Shown here piece by piece: positions 27,087-39,300 of a stretch of DNA of 64,000 nucleotides (within the stretch, counting starts at the first letter, position 1; each line of letters opens with the position of its first letter). Made by a program: the position numbers and the translations under genes. Source of the DNA: Globisporangium splendens (Eukaryota > Oomycota > Peronosporomycetes > Pythiales > Pythiaceae); the NCBI GenBank assembly GCA_006386115.1, contig VFIW01000063.1, positions 186,001 to 250,000 of the forward strand, in the 5' to 3' direction. The notes beneath the pieces are model-generated. The model was not told the origin of the DNA. It ran no database searches and saw nothing but the letters and a program-made list of their open reading frames with translations.

Positions 27087-27685
27087 CTATTCTCCTAAGT
27101 TTCGGCCGCGGATACGTCGCGCCAGCTGCAGGTCCTTCACCATCACGGTCACTCGCTTCGCGTGAATCGCGCACATGTTCCTATAGCTCACATGGACAAC
27201 CAGCCGTTAGCTCATCAGGTATACCAATCAGCCCTTCCACACCAAATGCATACACAGGACGCCACGTACGCATCTTCAAAGAGACGCACAAGGTGCGCTT
27301 CGGCGGCTTCCTGGAGTGCAAGAAGCGCCTCGGCTTGCCATCGGAACGGCTGCTTTGTGAACGGCGCCTGGAGCTCCCGCACGAGCCGTGCAAAGGGCAG
27401 TTTCCGCAGCAGCAAGTTCGTCGTGCGCTGCAGGTGCCGGATCTCGCGCAGTGCTACTGTGCCGGGGCGGTATCGGCGCTTCGGAGTCGCAGAACCTGGC
27501 GTCTGCGGTCTCTTGGATGAGCTGGGCGTGCCGGTCGGGTTGCGGCGCTGCGGTGTCGCCGACTTGCGCGTCACCTTGTGCCGCGGCTTCTTGACGGTGG
27601 CTGGCGCGCTGTCATCGCTCTCACTGCCGCTTGCGCTCGAGGGCGACGAGTCTCGACGGCGCTTAGTGTCGCCCCACGACGACAT
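27087..27685 (-). CDS. cenpA: Centromeric histone H3 variant (CENP-A / CenH3)
   Basis: Two exons, 27685-27270 and 27180-27087, give 169 aa. A 70-residue basic, Ser/Pro-rich tail precedes a histone-fold domain starting [13 protein letters not shown]. Loop 1 is one residue longer than canonical H3 and carries [17 protein letters not shown]. The Trp-Gln-Ala is typical of CENP-A, where canonical H3 has RFQSSAVMALQEA. The second exon supplies [20 protein letters not shown] and the end of helix 3. CENP-A replaces H3 in centromeric nucleosomes and specifies kinetochore position. The divergent tail and loop 1 separate it from replication-type H3, and it is a single intron-bearing copy. An imperfect initiator-like GCTCATTTGAG lies near 27793-27803 on the minus strand. 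Confidence 0.9.
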
Positions 27686-28024
27686 GAGAGCTGCAAACCT
27701 TGAAAACCGGTATTTGCACACGGGCGGGTCTACGGCGAATGCAAAATTTCAAAGTGCAGGCACAAGACTGGCTGACCCACCCACCCGCTCAAATGAGCAC
27801 ATGAATGCTAATTATCCATTTACAGAGGTTTGCCTTTGCTAATAGAAATGCGACCTATACGTTGCAATAATATGCAATTAGTGAAAACTATGAAGAAGAC
27901 GAGGCAATCCAGAAGAGTGATGCCTCGCTCCAGTGACCTCACACACACGCTTTTCAGATTTTTAAAAACGCTGGCTGAGATACAACAGGACGCACACAAG
28001 GGGGAGAATGAAAGATGACGGTGG
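27686..28024. other. Intergenic region between SGT1 end and CENP-A start
   Basis: About 340 bp, both neighbours on the minus strand. The sequence is A/T-rich near 27830-27900. It should contain the SGT1 3' end and CENP-A promoter. No exon or RNA gene was recognised. Confidence 0.4.
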
Positions 28025-29519
28025 CTAGCCGTACTTCTTCCACTCCATGCCGTCGGGCGCGACGCGCTCCTTCTCGTAGTCCTTCGTCTGCACTTCGTTC
28101 CAATTGGTCGACAGCACTGTGCCGCCCGACGTTTGCTACACGAACAAATACAGCAACACAACGACAGCGTCACTTAAAAGTAGCCTTCCCAAAATCCACA
28201 TTGGCAGCAGCACGACGCACAAAGGATTTGTTCATCGCACGGCGCGTATTTTCGTCGGCCCTGGCATAAATATCGCGAAACAGCTTCTGCATCGCCTCCT
28301 CGCCCTCAGGTTTCTCCGAATCGACCTCGTCGCTGATCGCCTTCTCGAGGCGGTTCCAGTCGCGTTTGCTCGCGTACGGACGCGGCACCTGCTGCTCCTG
28401 TTTCTCTTCAAACACGGCGGAGGCGCCGGTGATGACTTTGGCGCCGCTGCGAAACACGGCTTGTTCCAGTTGATCCCAATGCGCGCCGCTTGCGAGCTTC
28501 TTGAGTTTGATCTCGACTTTCGTGCTCAGCACTTTAAACGACGACTCGGCCACGACGACCTCGTCAAACAACGGCTTGTGAAATGCGTCCACAAATGCAC
28601 CGTCAACCTTGACTTGCACGCGGAGCTGAATGGAGAACACGCTCAGGAAGTTCTCATTAGCTCATTGCTCTATAGTATGCAAGGCGAGCGCCGTCCCAGC
28701 GACAACATACCTGCTTGGGTTCAATATCCACGATGACATCCTCCTGCACAAGCTTCTTTTGGAGGATCGACACAGTGACATGGGTCGCCGACTGGTACCA
28801 CTCGTGTCGAATCGAGCCAACCGCAGGCTGTAGCGGCAACGACGACGACGATCCTACTGCTGCTTGCTGATGGGAGTCGGTGACTTGATTTGACGACTTC
28901 CCTTGTTGAGAGACGTCTTTTGCAATATCTGGTAGCTCTTCATCGTCACCTACGCGCAAGCAATCGTCCCGTTATCAGAATGGTCCCTGAATGCACTGCA
29001 CAGCAAACGAACAAACAAACATACAAACGTACTGTCCAGTTCTGCGTCGCACTTGCGGATCCACGTCTGGAATCGTTTCGCGAGCACGTCGTTACCCTTC
29101 TTCACCATTAACTTCCCATCGTCAAATGCCTTCTTCGCCTCACGGTACTGCTCCAATTCGAAATGCGCAATGCTACATACGCAGACAGCATTCAAATCAC
29201 AACCCATCAGCACACACACACACACACATTCGCCACAGCAAAGCACACCACAAAAAACATCTAAACGCATTCCTCACCCTTTGCGGAAATACGCCAAGTC
29301 CAGTGTGTGGTCCAGCGCCAGCGCACTGGTCGCGTCGGCCGCCGCTTCGTTCCACTTGCTGAGCTTCAGGTTTGCGGCTGCGCGCTTCGCGAGCACGTCG
29401 GCGCGCGCGCATGGCGCATCGGCCGCAGAGAGTGCCTCGAGCGCCCTCGAGTACGCGTCGATGGCGGCGGCGTACGCTTCGTCCACAAAGAGCGCGTTCG
29501 CGTCGTGCAGCAGCTCCAT
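28025..29519 (-). CDS. SGT1: SGT1 co-chaperone (TPR-CS-SGS)
   Basis: Five exons, 29519-29278, 29172-29033, 28949-28711, 28625-28221 and 28135-28025, give 378 aa with all phases consistent. The N-terminus is a TPR domain ([20 protein letters not shown], then LDLAYFRKG). A linker precedes a CS domain ([18 protein letters not shown], then [17 protein letters not shown]). The C-terminus is an SGS domain ([39 protein letters not shown]). SGT1 is an HSP90 co-chaperone linked to SCF ubiquitin ligases and kinetochore assembly. Length and order match the eukaryotic family. The SGS core is split by the last intron, directly after MNKSF. Next to CENP-A, which may be chance. Confidence 0.95.
29209..29229. 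repeat. (CA)n microsatellite in SGT1 intron 1
   Basis: A run of about ten CA dinucleotides inside the first intron of SGT1. Confidence 0.8.
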
Positions 29520-29750
29520 CTTGGATGCTTTGTTGCTCTTTCTTCTGGAAGGTTCATGCCACATCACCCAAAAGTATCTTTTGGCTGAAGGGTCACGGGT
29601 GATTGGGTGAATGGGTGCAACCGCTGAACCCATTTGGAAATGCACGAGTGGTTTGAAAAAGCTGGAGTGTATTTTGTATCTATTGCTTGCCGTTCATATC
29701 AATATCCCGCCAACCTTGAGGATGACCATGTAAAGTGAGTTGCCTACCAT

Positions 29751-31612
29751 TTATGAACGCACGCGCACGTTCAGGTACAAGTGCACGGGGCGTTTGAGCA
29801 GTGCTTCGATTTCCTCGCGGGCTGCGATGCCGACGGCGCGGATCGAGTCGCCATTCTGACCGACGACCATCTTGCGGATGCGCGCGGCTGGCACAAAGAT
29901 GTCTTGGTCGATGCGGATGCTCTTGTCCTTGAACTTGGTCCAGCCACTGGAGATAGCAGCACGAACACACAAAGAAGGCAGTCAGGCTAAGTTCAACAGG
30001 CATACGAGCAGCAGCACACACAGGCAAAACATACACATTCTCCTGCTCGAACGAGTACGGCAGCTCCTTGTTAAAGCGGCGGAAGAGCTTTTCGCGGATG
30101 ATCTCCGTCACGAGGTCCAGATCCGACTGGTCCGACTTCATCGACGAATGGTAGCTCCTACAAAAGAAAGTAGGAACACAAACAAATGGTCAACACATGA
30201 TAAAATAAGGACCTCAAAAAGACTATTCAGGAAACGTTACCATGGTCTGTCGACGGCGTACGAGAGCAGCGTCTTCTTGAGGCGATGGATGCCCGTGCCT
30301 TTCACGGCTGACACCTTGAAGGTCTGCTCGTTGATGTACGCGAGCGGATTGAGCTCAATCGAGGTCCCGTCGCGGTCGTAGTGGGTCTTGTAGATGTCTT
30401 CGATCATCTGCGACAGATCCTTGATCTTGAGCTCCAGGTTCTTTTCCTCGCGTTGGCCGACCAGGTCGTACTTGTTCATGACGAGCATGATCGGAGACGA
30501 CACTTGCGCCGACGTCGTGATGATCTTCTCCAACGCGTCCATCGCCGGTTCGTCCAGTCGCTTGACTGCATCCACAATCAGCATCGACATGTCCACGCTC
30601 TCCACCGTCTCGGCCGCCGTCGTCACGAGCGAGCGCACGTACTGGTGGCTCTCTCTGTTTAGGTTACAGTAGGCAAAGCGTACAAAAGCAAGTTAGTTAG
30701 AAGTATCGATACTTGGAACAGACCATGCGCTTGGACTTACTTGGGTTTGATGATACCGGGCGTGTCGTAGAACGTGAGTTGTTTCTCCTTCTCGGTCAGG
30801 ATACCGAGCACGCGATCTCGCGTCGTGTTGTATTTTGCCGACACGGCCGATACGGTCACGCTCAGCAATCGGTTCATGATCGACGACTTGCCGGCGTTTG
30901 GACGGCCAATCACCGCGATATCGAGCGCCTTGGCGTTGTCTGGTTCGTCTGGAATCAGGAATTCGCGCTCGACCACCTCATCTGGCGCACTCTGCATGTT
31001 CGTAAACTGCTTCATTCGCTCTGGCACTGCGCGTCGAGATGGTTGTCGCTCGTACGGGCTGCCGTGCTCATACGCGTCCTCATTCTTGCGCAAGTGCAAT
31101 GGAGCATGCGATCCGCTCTTTTCGCCGCGATACGATTGCTGCGGACCAGCGTATCCATCATCCTCGTCGTCCTCGCCGTCGTTGAGCAGACCAAGACGTC
31201 GCATGCGCATCTTGTTCTCGATCTCTTTCTTGGTGCGTGCCGGAAGCACAGGCGGTGGCACGATCAGCGTTCGCGCGCGCATGCTCTCCCACTCCTTCTC
31301 CAGATCACGCGGCGGCTCTGGCATCAGCTCTTTCTGTTCATGCATCGGCTCGTAGGATCGGCTGCTCTGCTTCTGGCGGTGCCGTTGCTGTTCCTGTGGT
31401 GGCGATGCTCGTCTGGCAGGTTTGTCGCGCGCATTGCGACTGCTGTCACGGCCACTGTTGCGGACCTCGCCATCCTTCTCGCGGCTCTTCTTGGAGCGGT
31501 AGAACGCCACCTGGAACGTCGTGGCCGCACTCTGGTTCAGGCTGAGGCTCAGCGCTCCCGTGGCACCGGCGGCGCCCGAACGCGCAGCGCGGCGCAGCAA
31601 CAGCAGCTCCAT
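29751..31612 (-). CDS. Era-type GTPase, probably mitochondrial
   Basis: Four exons, 31612-30741, 30654-30241, 30157-30035 and 29946-29751, give 534 aa. Residues 1-40 are rich in Arg, Ala and Leu with no acidic residue (MELLLLRRAARSGAAGATG), like a mitochondrial presequence. A long charged segment precedes the GTPase domain: G1 GRPNAGKSS near residue 235, G3 DTPG near 286, G4 NKYD near 350. A KH-type C-terminus follows (IRKMVVGQNGDSIRAVG, ending KRPVHLYLNVRV). Era proteins bind small-subunit rRNA and assist ribosome assembly; the presequence and family suggest mitochondrial 12S-type rRNA (inference). The 190-residue insertion before G1 is much longer than in bacterial Era. Confidence 0.9.
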
Positions 31613-32342
31613 GATGAGTGTGGCTCTGCTTGCTCGTCTGTGACGGTCAGCTGTATGATTGGCACCAGCAATATGGGTTTTCCCAGACAGACGGGTTGGA
31701 ATCGAGTCGTGGGTCCGTTCAAGACTGTTGCCTGACCCGTAGTGGACCGTAAGAAACCTGGCCCACGTTTTCTCTATTTTCTTTTTTAGAAAAATAGAAA
31801 AAGTGCTTTTGGACCTTTTAATAGATCGTGCAGTTCAAGCAAGTGAGGCTTTGATGCGAAGGAGGGATTTAAATCACGAAACAGCAAATACCTTATTGAA
31901 GGGTGCACGCTGAGACTGAAGGAAGACTTGGAGGCATTTGCCATGCATCGCCATCGTGCGAGACTGAGCAAGACGAGCAGATACAAGTAAACTATTGACA
32001 GGTCCAAGAAAGCAAATGGCTCAAGGAAAGCGGCTTAATTCTGTTATTTTATAGCGTGTGTCTGTGTGGCTTGCTGCGACTCATTCACACTACATACCCC
32101 TTGTGTGTTTCTTATCTCTTTTACATATTTGTAGCCTTGTCACTTCGCCTCTTGAGAATCACGACCCACGAGTTTCTCTCTTTCTCACCCTTTTTGTGTT
32201 TTGTTTTTGGTTTTTTTCTTTTCTTTTTCCAGATGCTCGGGCCATTTCGATATGCATAAACGACAGCACTTATGATCTATGCACACGTCACACTTGTTCC
32301 ATATACGCATACCAGCTCGCACACAGGAGTGAAATCACTCGC
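31613..32342. other. Intergenic region, no gene recognised
   Basis: About 730 bp upstream of the Era gene and downstream of the small minus-strand gene. It is pyrimidine-rich on the plus strand around 32180-32231. A plus-strand splice-acceptor-like tract precedes an eight-codon ORF at 32233, which I do not regard as a gene. Confidence 0.4.
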
Positions 32343-32688
32343 TCACCTGGCGTTGAGGTGGACGCCCGACATCTTGCCTGTGAAGCGGCGTTGGAGCGCT
32401 GCGTGGCTGATGCCGCCACGCGAGCGGTTACCTCCGCCCGTGTTGAGCGAGTTGTTCTCCAGGACGCCCTTGTCGTTCGCCACCATCATTTCCATTATCT
32501 CCTTGCACGTGCGCGAGAGCTCATCCTTGTTCTTGAGCGCGCGAAACAGCTCGAGGCACTCGGACTGGCTCGGCTTGTGATCCATTTCTGGTCGTCGAAA
32601 CAAATCAACAACGACGTTAATAACGCGGTCCGACTACAAAACCTGGTCTACGTACGCCAGACTCACCATTGTCGACGGAGGCGTTCAT
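32343..32688 (-). CDS. Small protein of unknown function
   Basis: Two exons, 32688-32667 and 32587-32343, give about 88 aa starting MNASVDNEMDHKPSQ. The second exon holds a predicted helix (ECLELFRALKNKDELSR, then KEIMEMMVANDKGVLE) and a basic C-terminus (RGGISHAALQRRFTGK). The last codons overlap a good donor (CCAG|GTGAGC), so the gene may have a further exon and the stop at 32343 may not be the true end. I do not recognise the family. The serine-rich upstream frame lacks a better start. Confidence 0.5.
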
Positions 32689-33362
32689 GGTTTGTGAGGA
32701 TGCTGAGGTTGATGGGACTGGAGTTGAAGCGCTGCTTGAAGAGCTGGAGACGCTGGCGGCTCGGACTCGATGCTGGGACTTGCGCTTGAGCTGGTAAAGT
32801 TCAAACTGAAGCCTCTCTCTCGCGAAGGACGAGGCGAGAGGTCAAGTCAAACCAGCGTCACTGGGGACGCGGCTGCTGCTTCCACTTTAAAAAAATCGAA
32901 GAGCGTGACGTTCAAAGAGCCTTTTTAACAGCAAAAGCGCTCCAAATTGACGACTCGCGCATGTGGTTTCGCTTCAATCACTTCAACTTCAACACCACCA
33001 GAAACAAACAAAAACAAAACAAAAAAAACTAGTTCGAACAGACTGCGCTCTGATTGGCGGAAACTTTAAATCCAAGCCAATCGCAAGCCGCCAACCGTTT
33101 TATGACGCTGGAAATTTATATCCCAAGCATTCTGATTTTCTAAACAGGAAACAGGGTGCCACCAAAGTCGAAATGAGCAATCATCATTTGTCCTAATGCT
33201 GTTTAGGAGAGCTCTTGGAGCTTTAAAGGGATCTTCGCTCAAAAGATCCGTTCGAAATGGCGCATCATTGAACTTCAACACCTCTGCTCACCATCCCGCT
33301 TCAACGACAGCCGGTGAACCCATCTGCCTTTCCATCACGCGCTTTCGAAGAACTTCTTTCTG
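32689..33362. other. Intergenic region with a short presequence-like ORF
   Basis: About 670 bp between two minus-strand genes. It holds A-rich stretches near 33003-33029. A plus-strand ORF at 33196-33402 starts MLFRRALGALKGSSLKRSV, which resembles a mitochondrial presequence, but it runs into the antisense 3' end of the next gene and its C-terminal part resembles nothing I know. Confidence 0.4.
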
Positions 33363-36300
33363 TCAATCTGCTTTCTCCCTTGAAAGCTTTTTGAGCACAT
33401 GACGGCTTGGTGCTGCTCGTGTCTTGACAAACAGTGGTGCTGAAGGCGGCCCCCACCTGCTGGCGCTAAAGCCTGCGCAGACGCGGACGCAGTACGTCGC
33501 GTTCATGCGCAGATTGTAGAACGAGTGGCTGCCATTGCTGCTGGCGTTGCACACGCTACGTTCCCAACGCGGTGCAGCAGCAGGATCGCAAGATGCGTCC
33601 TTGCCTTCTTTTGTACCCCCGAGTCGAATCTCGGCGGCGTACATGAGCGCCGGTTCGTCGGCGATTGGTAGCCATTTGATCTGACTCGTCATCAATCATG
33701 TCAGTCTCAGTAGTATGCACTGATAGACACCTCACAAAGCGTACCTGAATGACATTGTTGGCTGCATTTACGATCTCGAGCCCAGTTGGTGGAGGCGATT
33801 GACGCGTCTCGTGTGTGCGAATCGCTGCCAACTGCTGAGCTTGCTTCTCGATGCTGTGTTCTGTGTCGTACAATTCCGCCAGCGACCGATGTGCAGGTCG
33901 ACACTGAAACAAATTCACAAACCACGCACACACGATCCAGTTAGTTGTTGGTCAACTTTCCTTTTGCCCACATTTCACACAAATAGATCAGCAATCACCA
34001 CGACGTACAGAGATCAAACCGAGGCTCACGCATGCCAATACTCCTGCATGTGTCGTCAATCCCTCCAATTCGAGGTGTAGCAATCGAAGGCACGCTTTAA
34101 TTTGCTTTTTCCATCGTCTCGTCCTCGGTCCAATGACGGAATGCGTCGTGGTCTCCTTGATCAATTGCAGCAGCCACGCATCACTCTCCGCGGCGTGTTG
34201 ACTTGAAATATCATGTGCGTGAAGGCGAAGCGTGGCAGCAATGGCGCGCTGCGCTTCCCATTGCGCAAGCGCATCCGACGCAATGCGTGCTGCGTCGGAT
34301 TTGTACTGGATCGCCGCTTTCTAATGAATCAGGGAAGTCCATTAGCCAAATCCAATCCATAGCGATGAAAAGCTGCACAAAGTCATACCTGGAGCGCTGC
34401 GCGACGAAACAAGCACGCAAAGAACACGACGACAAGCACCACATTCCATGGTTGTGGCTGTGATGCTCCATGTGATGGCGTCACGTGCGACGCGTACAGC
34501 TGCTTGATCTCGGAGCTCGTGAGACTCGTGCCGTAGATCACGTTGGCGATGTTGCCCGCAGCGTCGCGCGAATCTGCCTCCGTCGTGACGCAACGCAGCA
34601 GCGCGACAAGGTTCGCTCGTTCATTTTGATACATCGCCATCGAGGACACAAGCCACGATTCGAGCGTCGAAAGTGGAAGCACGCCTGTGGCGGCCACTGC
34701 CTCAGGTTGCGATATGAGGGACGCGCTCGCTGCTGGTGCCTTGACGAGCACCGCGGCGATACCGTCAAGGCGATCGCAGAGAACTTCAGATGTGTGTTCT
34801 GCGATGCGGCACTCAAAACGGTTCAGCAGCAGCGACAATTCGGCTTCCACCATGGAATCCTGCAGCATCTTCCTCGCGTTTCCTTCTTCGATGCTGTCGG
34901 CAGCGCCAACGCCACTACTGCGTGGACTCGTTCGCGATGCCACCGCGTCTTTCAAGCACTGCAGTTTCGCACCAAGCACCGTCGTGGTCTCGAATGACTG
35001 CTTGGACCATTGCTGCCGCACATAGCACTCTGTCACGAGGAGAACAAATGGGAGGTACCCTTGGAGCAGTGAGTGTGTGCGGCTACTATCGTTGTCTGTT
35101 CCATGAGGCGCTGTGGCTGCCTCGTACAGTGCTCGATCGTTACGCTTCAGCATCGTGAGGTACATTTCCGCAGCGCGAAGGTCCTGCGTGAGACGCTGGA
35201 TCACGGCGTCCATGCGATAGCTCGTCGCGACGTGCTCCTGCATGCGCCAGCAGAGCTGCACACCTGCGCTTCGATGGCCAACTGGTCTTTACTCGTCGCG
35301 ACCTGGAGCTCTGGAGCGCATCGTAAGCATTTGTGAGCGTAGCACATGACGTAGCGTCCAGTTGTTCCGACGGTGCATTCCTCCCTCGTGACGGTGCCGC
35401 TGCGCCACCTGTGAGCTCAATGTGATGCTTGACAAACACCACGCGTTTCACGAGAACAGAGTCGAGGGAACGGTATCGCTGCGCTTCACCTGAGAGCATC
35501 TGCGACAACATGCAGATGAGAACGAGAGAAAAAAAGCTGCTACTCATTATTCACCTCCTTCTAACAAGCGAAAGCATACCTGGTGTTTTTCGGATTCTTG
35601 TTTGCGGATCTTTTCGTACACGCGCAGCTTCCGCGCCAAGAGATCGCACCATTTCTCCTGCTTGATCGCGTCCAGACGCGCAATCGAGAGCTGCACGAGG
35701 GTCTTGTTACTGCTACTATACTGCTCCGTCCCACTTCCACTATTTGCATCGCCCGACGGCGAGCTACTTGCATCTATGATATGCATCAGAGCGTCGTGAT
35801 GCAGCCATTTGTGTCGCGGGTCAAAGCACATGAGCAAATGCACGGCACGTGCCTTGTCCGTGGCCTCGATCTGGTCGAGAGCACGATGCACGAGATCCTG
35901 CAATCGCTCAGCCCGTGTGCAGAGCTGCACGTCTTTAATGCTGGTATTGAACCATTCCAGACGCCGAACGTCCACAGTCTTGCACAACCGCGTCAGCTGC
36001 CGCTCGAGCACGACCACCTCGGCCTCGAACGCGTCTATGTCGTCGCCGCAATGTGTACGCAGCTCGTACAATTCGGCGATCAGCGATGTGTGGAACTCGC
36101 TCACGGAAAACCAGCTCTTGTACAGCGGATCCATCTTGAAATTGCGCAGGAGTTCATTCACGCGCACAGCTTTCCCAAAGCCGTCGCGACAGTGCTGCAG
36201 CATCTGCGCCAAGTGCTTGTTGCGTTGCTTCGCGGTCGACAATTTTGACTGCATCGCGAGCAATCGGGACTTGCATTGCTCGCGGTCTTCAATGCTCGCT

Positions 36301-39300
36301 CGGAAGTGGTGCTCGGTTTGCGCTCGTTGACGCAGACTCTCGGCTTTTGCCTTTGACACCTTGGAAAGTAGCTCCATCAAGTGCTGCAGGTACGCTTTGC
36401 TCTCCAATGAGGCGCTCGTGAGGTGATTCCCAACGAATTCGTTCTGGAACTGCATCTTGAATTCACATGCGAGGTGGCGCGCGCGGCGAAGATGCAAGAG
36501 CTCAGCGTCCACCAGCGATGCCATGTGCTGAAGAGATCGCCAAGTGTTTGAAGGTTCGTCCATATCCAACGTGCAACATTCTTTGAGCTTCAGTATCTCT
36601 GGTGGCACACTTTGGAAAGCTGACCCAACTCCATCGAGCGCATCGCCATCACTGAAGGAAACAGGACGCGGCGAGTAGTAGGGTTGAAACAGCCTCGTTG
36701 CGTCTACGGTCTTCTCTCGAAAGGCTCGTGCCTAAAGATAATAACAAACTTGTGAACACGTGGATTTTAACCACACAGGTTGACATTTCTCTATACAAAC
36801 ACCATGCATGAACGTACCGTCGACAGCATCAAGTCTGAGACGAAAGCATCAAACAGCACACCCACACGGAAACTGCTTTGGTCGTTGACGTCGCACGCGA
36901 GCTTGGGCAGCGCATGACGGAGGTCGCCCTCGCTCGTCGTGCGTGAAAACTCACGCTGCTCCATGCGTGCGACCTCCAGAAACGCGCGTGCATCACCAAG
37001 GATGTCCGAGTGGCACGTCACGACAAGGTCCGCGACGATGGCCAGACCTCGATCGTACACTTTTGCCACGCGCGAAATCTCTTGCTGCTCGAATTGCGAG
37101 CGCACACTGAGGTGGTGACTCTGGTCACACGCTTCCTGGACAGCAAAGCGCTTCGTGGCCGTGGCCAACTGGGTCTCAACGCGCACCTTCCCGAGTTCCA
37201 GAATACGACGAGCGCAAAGTTTTAACGATTCGTGGAACGCCTCTCGCGCTTCTTCTGCGACGCGTGCATGCTGCTCCGCACCAGAATTGCCAGCATCATT
37301 ATCGTCGTCTTCCATGCCCTCCAAGGTCTCTAGGTGAAGTAGGCACGAATCGGTTTGACTTAGCAGCTGCACGAGCTCCTGTTCCACCATGCAAGCTGCC
37401 TCGTTCGCTCGCTGCGACGATTCCATCAAGTCCTCGCGTTCTTTTAGCTCCATCAACGTGCACACGAGCTTTTGCTCGTCGTCCCATTCTCGCTGTCGCT
37501 CGGCACACGACGTGATCAGCGCTTGCTTCCGTTGCTCGAGCAAAAACTGCAAGTGGCTCAATTCGTTCGCTTCTTCCTCGTACACCTTGAAAATCTTGCC
37601 GACCTGGCGCTGCAGTTCCACTTTGCGACGTGCGAATGCTTCCTCCCATTGCGTCTCACGGAGTTTGCGCTCGTTTCTCCGCCATTGCTCCAAGGACATC
37701 GAGAGCGGTGCATTCTTTGATGGATCGAGATTGTGGCTTCGCACAGCCGTCTGGGTAGCAGCCACAGTGAGGCCATCGATCCACTCGCCTGTCGCTTTCA
37801 CGATCGCTAGCAACGAAGGCGAAGCATCCGAGTCTTCAGCCATCGACGCCTTATTCGGGAGTACGTGTGCGGTCCGAGCGACGAGAGGCCAACAGCATAC
37901 CATGCATGGTAAATGGTCACCATGGACACGACGCGCGCGCGCACTGACATCGTTCGTCGCGCTTGTAGTGAGGCAAGCGTTTGATGGAGCGGGGATAGAT
38001 GTGAACCGGAGCTTGCTGGGTTCACTTGACGCCGTTGTCGTTGCCGAGGAACGATGCAGCGAGCGCATGGCCGCTTGGAATGCTCCAACGTTGTGCTTCC
38101 AGGCGAGGTACTCCTTCTCGACAGAGTACGCACTCGACTTCATACTTGCGGCTGCGTCCAGTTGCCAGATCGCTTTGAACTCGTCCACGTTTGCGAATAA
38201 AGGCTCGAGCTCCACGTGAAGAACTGGTTTGTGCGCTTGCTCCGCGGACGCCAACACGCTTTTGAGATTGCGTATTGCCGTCGATGAGCTGAAGAGCGCG
38301 TTGTACGTCACGAGGATCACTGCCCAGCACTCCTGTCGCCTCGCATCAACTCCAGCATTATCTTCTTGACCTTCGAGTCCGGATTGCTCTTGGTCGAGCC
38401 ACAGAAAGTGCTCTTGCAGACAAATGCGTTTACAGAAGGGCTCCTGTGTCGCATCCACGCAAAAATGGTGCAGACCAAAGAGCCATGCGTGCACGGCATT
38501 GTTGTGACGATGGCGATGGCTGCTCGGTGCTTCCTTTTCCGATACTTCAAGTGGGAAGAACACGTGGATGCACGAACTCAGCATCGTCGTCGCGTCGAGC
38601 GCAGGCGCGCAGCAGTTTGCATTGCCGTTCGATGCGCTCGGCTGTATCCACGGCCATTGACGTCTCGAATTCGTCCACCAGGACACGCAGCATGTCTTTC
38701 ATGGAGAGGAAGACTCGTTGCTTGCGCTTTACGGGCTCCTTCTCGTAATGTAAAATGGACGAGTTAATGGCTTTGATCTCGGCGAGCATGCACTCAGTGA
38801 CCTCCTTCTCGTGCTCGAGGAAGAGCAGACGCTGCTCGATGTGCGTTTTCTGGCGCCGCATCGCCAGCACGGTGTCACCGCTGTCCATGAGGTCCTTGTA
38901 CAGCACCATCCACGCTTTCCGTGCATCGTTCAGGATCACAAAACCCTTGGTTTGTGCGACACGAACGCTGTGAACCATATCCTCCATTCGTGACTCGATG
39001 TCGCGAAACCGCTTCGTGAGCAGATCCACTTTCAACGTGATCTTCTCGTATTGCTGTGCGAGTTCGTCAGACGATTCGTGTTCGTCTCGACTTGCGTTCA
39101 GCGAACACAGATCCGCGAGGTAGTGATCAGCGAGCACACGACGTGAAGAAGAATGGTTATCAGCGCCGCCTCCGCGGCTGTTCTCGCGCGCATTCACGGT
39201 GTAATGGTGCTGAAGCGTGTCGAAGCGCGCTTGGAACTTCTCTGCGCTCGCTATGGCTTCTTGCTCCAGCACGAAAAGCTCGTCTTCCTCAAACTTTCGC

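Noticed and set aside
35263..35409. Frameshift in the large coiled-coil gene
   Set aside because: An intron of about 145 nt with a CAG|GTGGCG donor and a GCGCAG acceptor restores the frame without any error.
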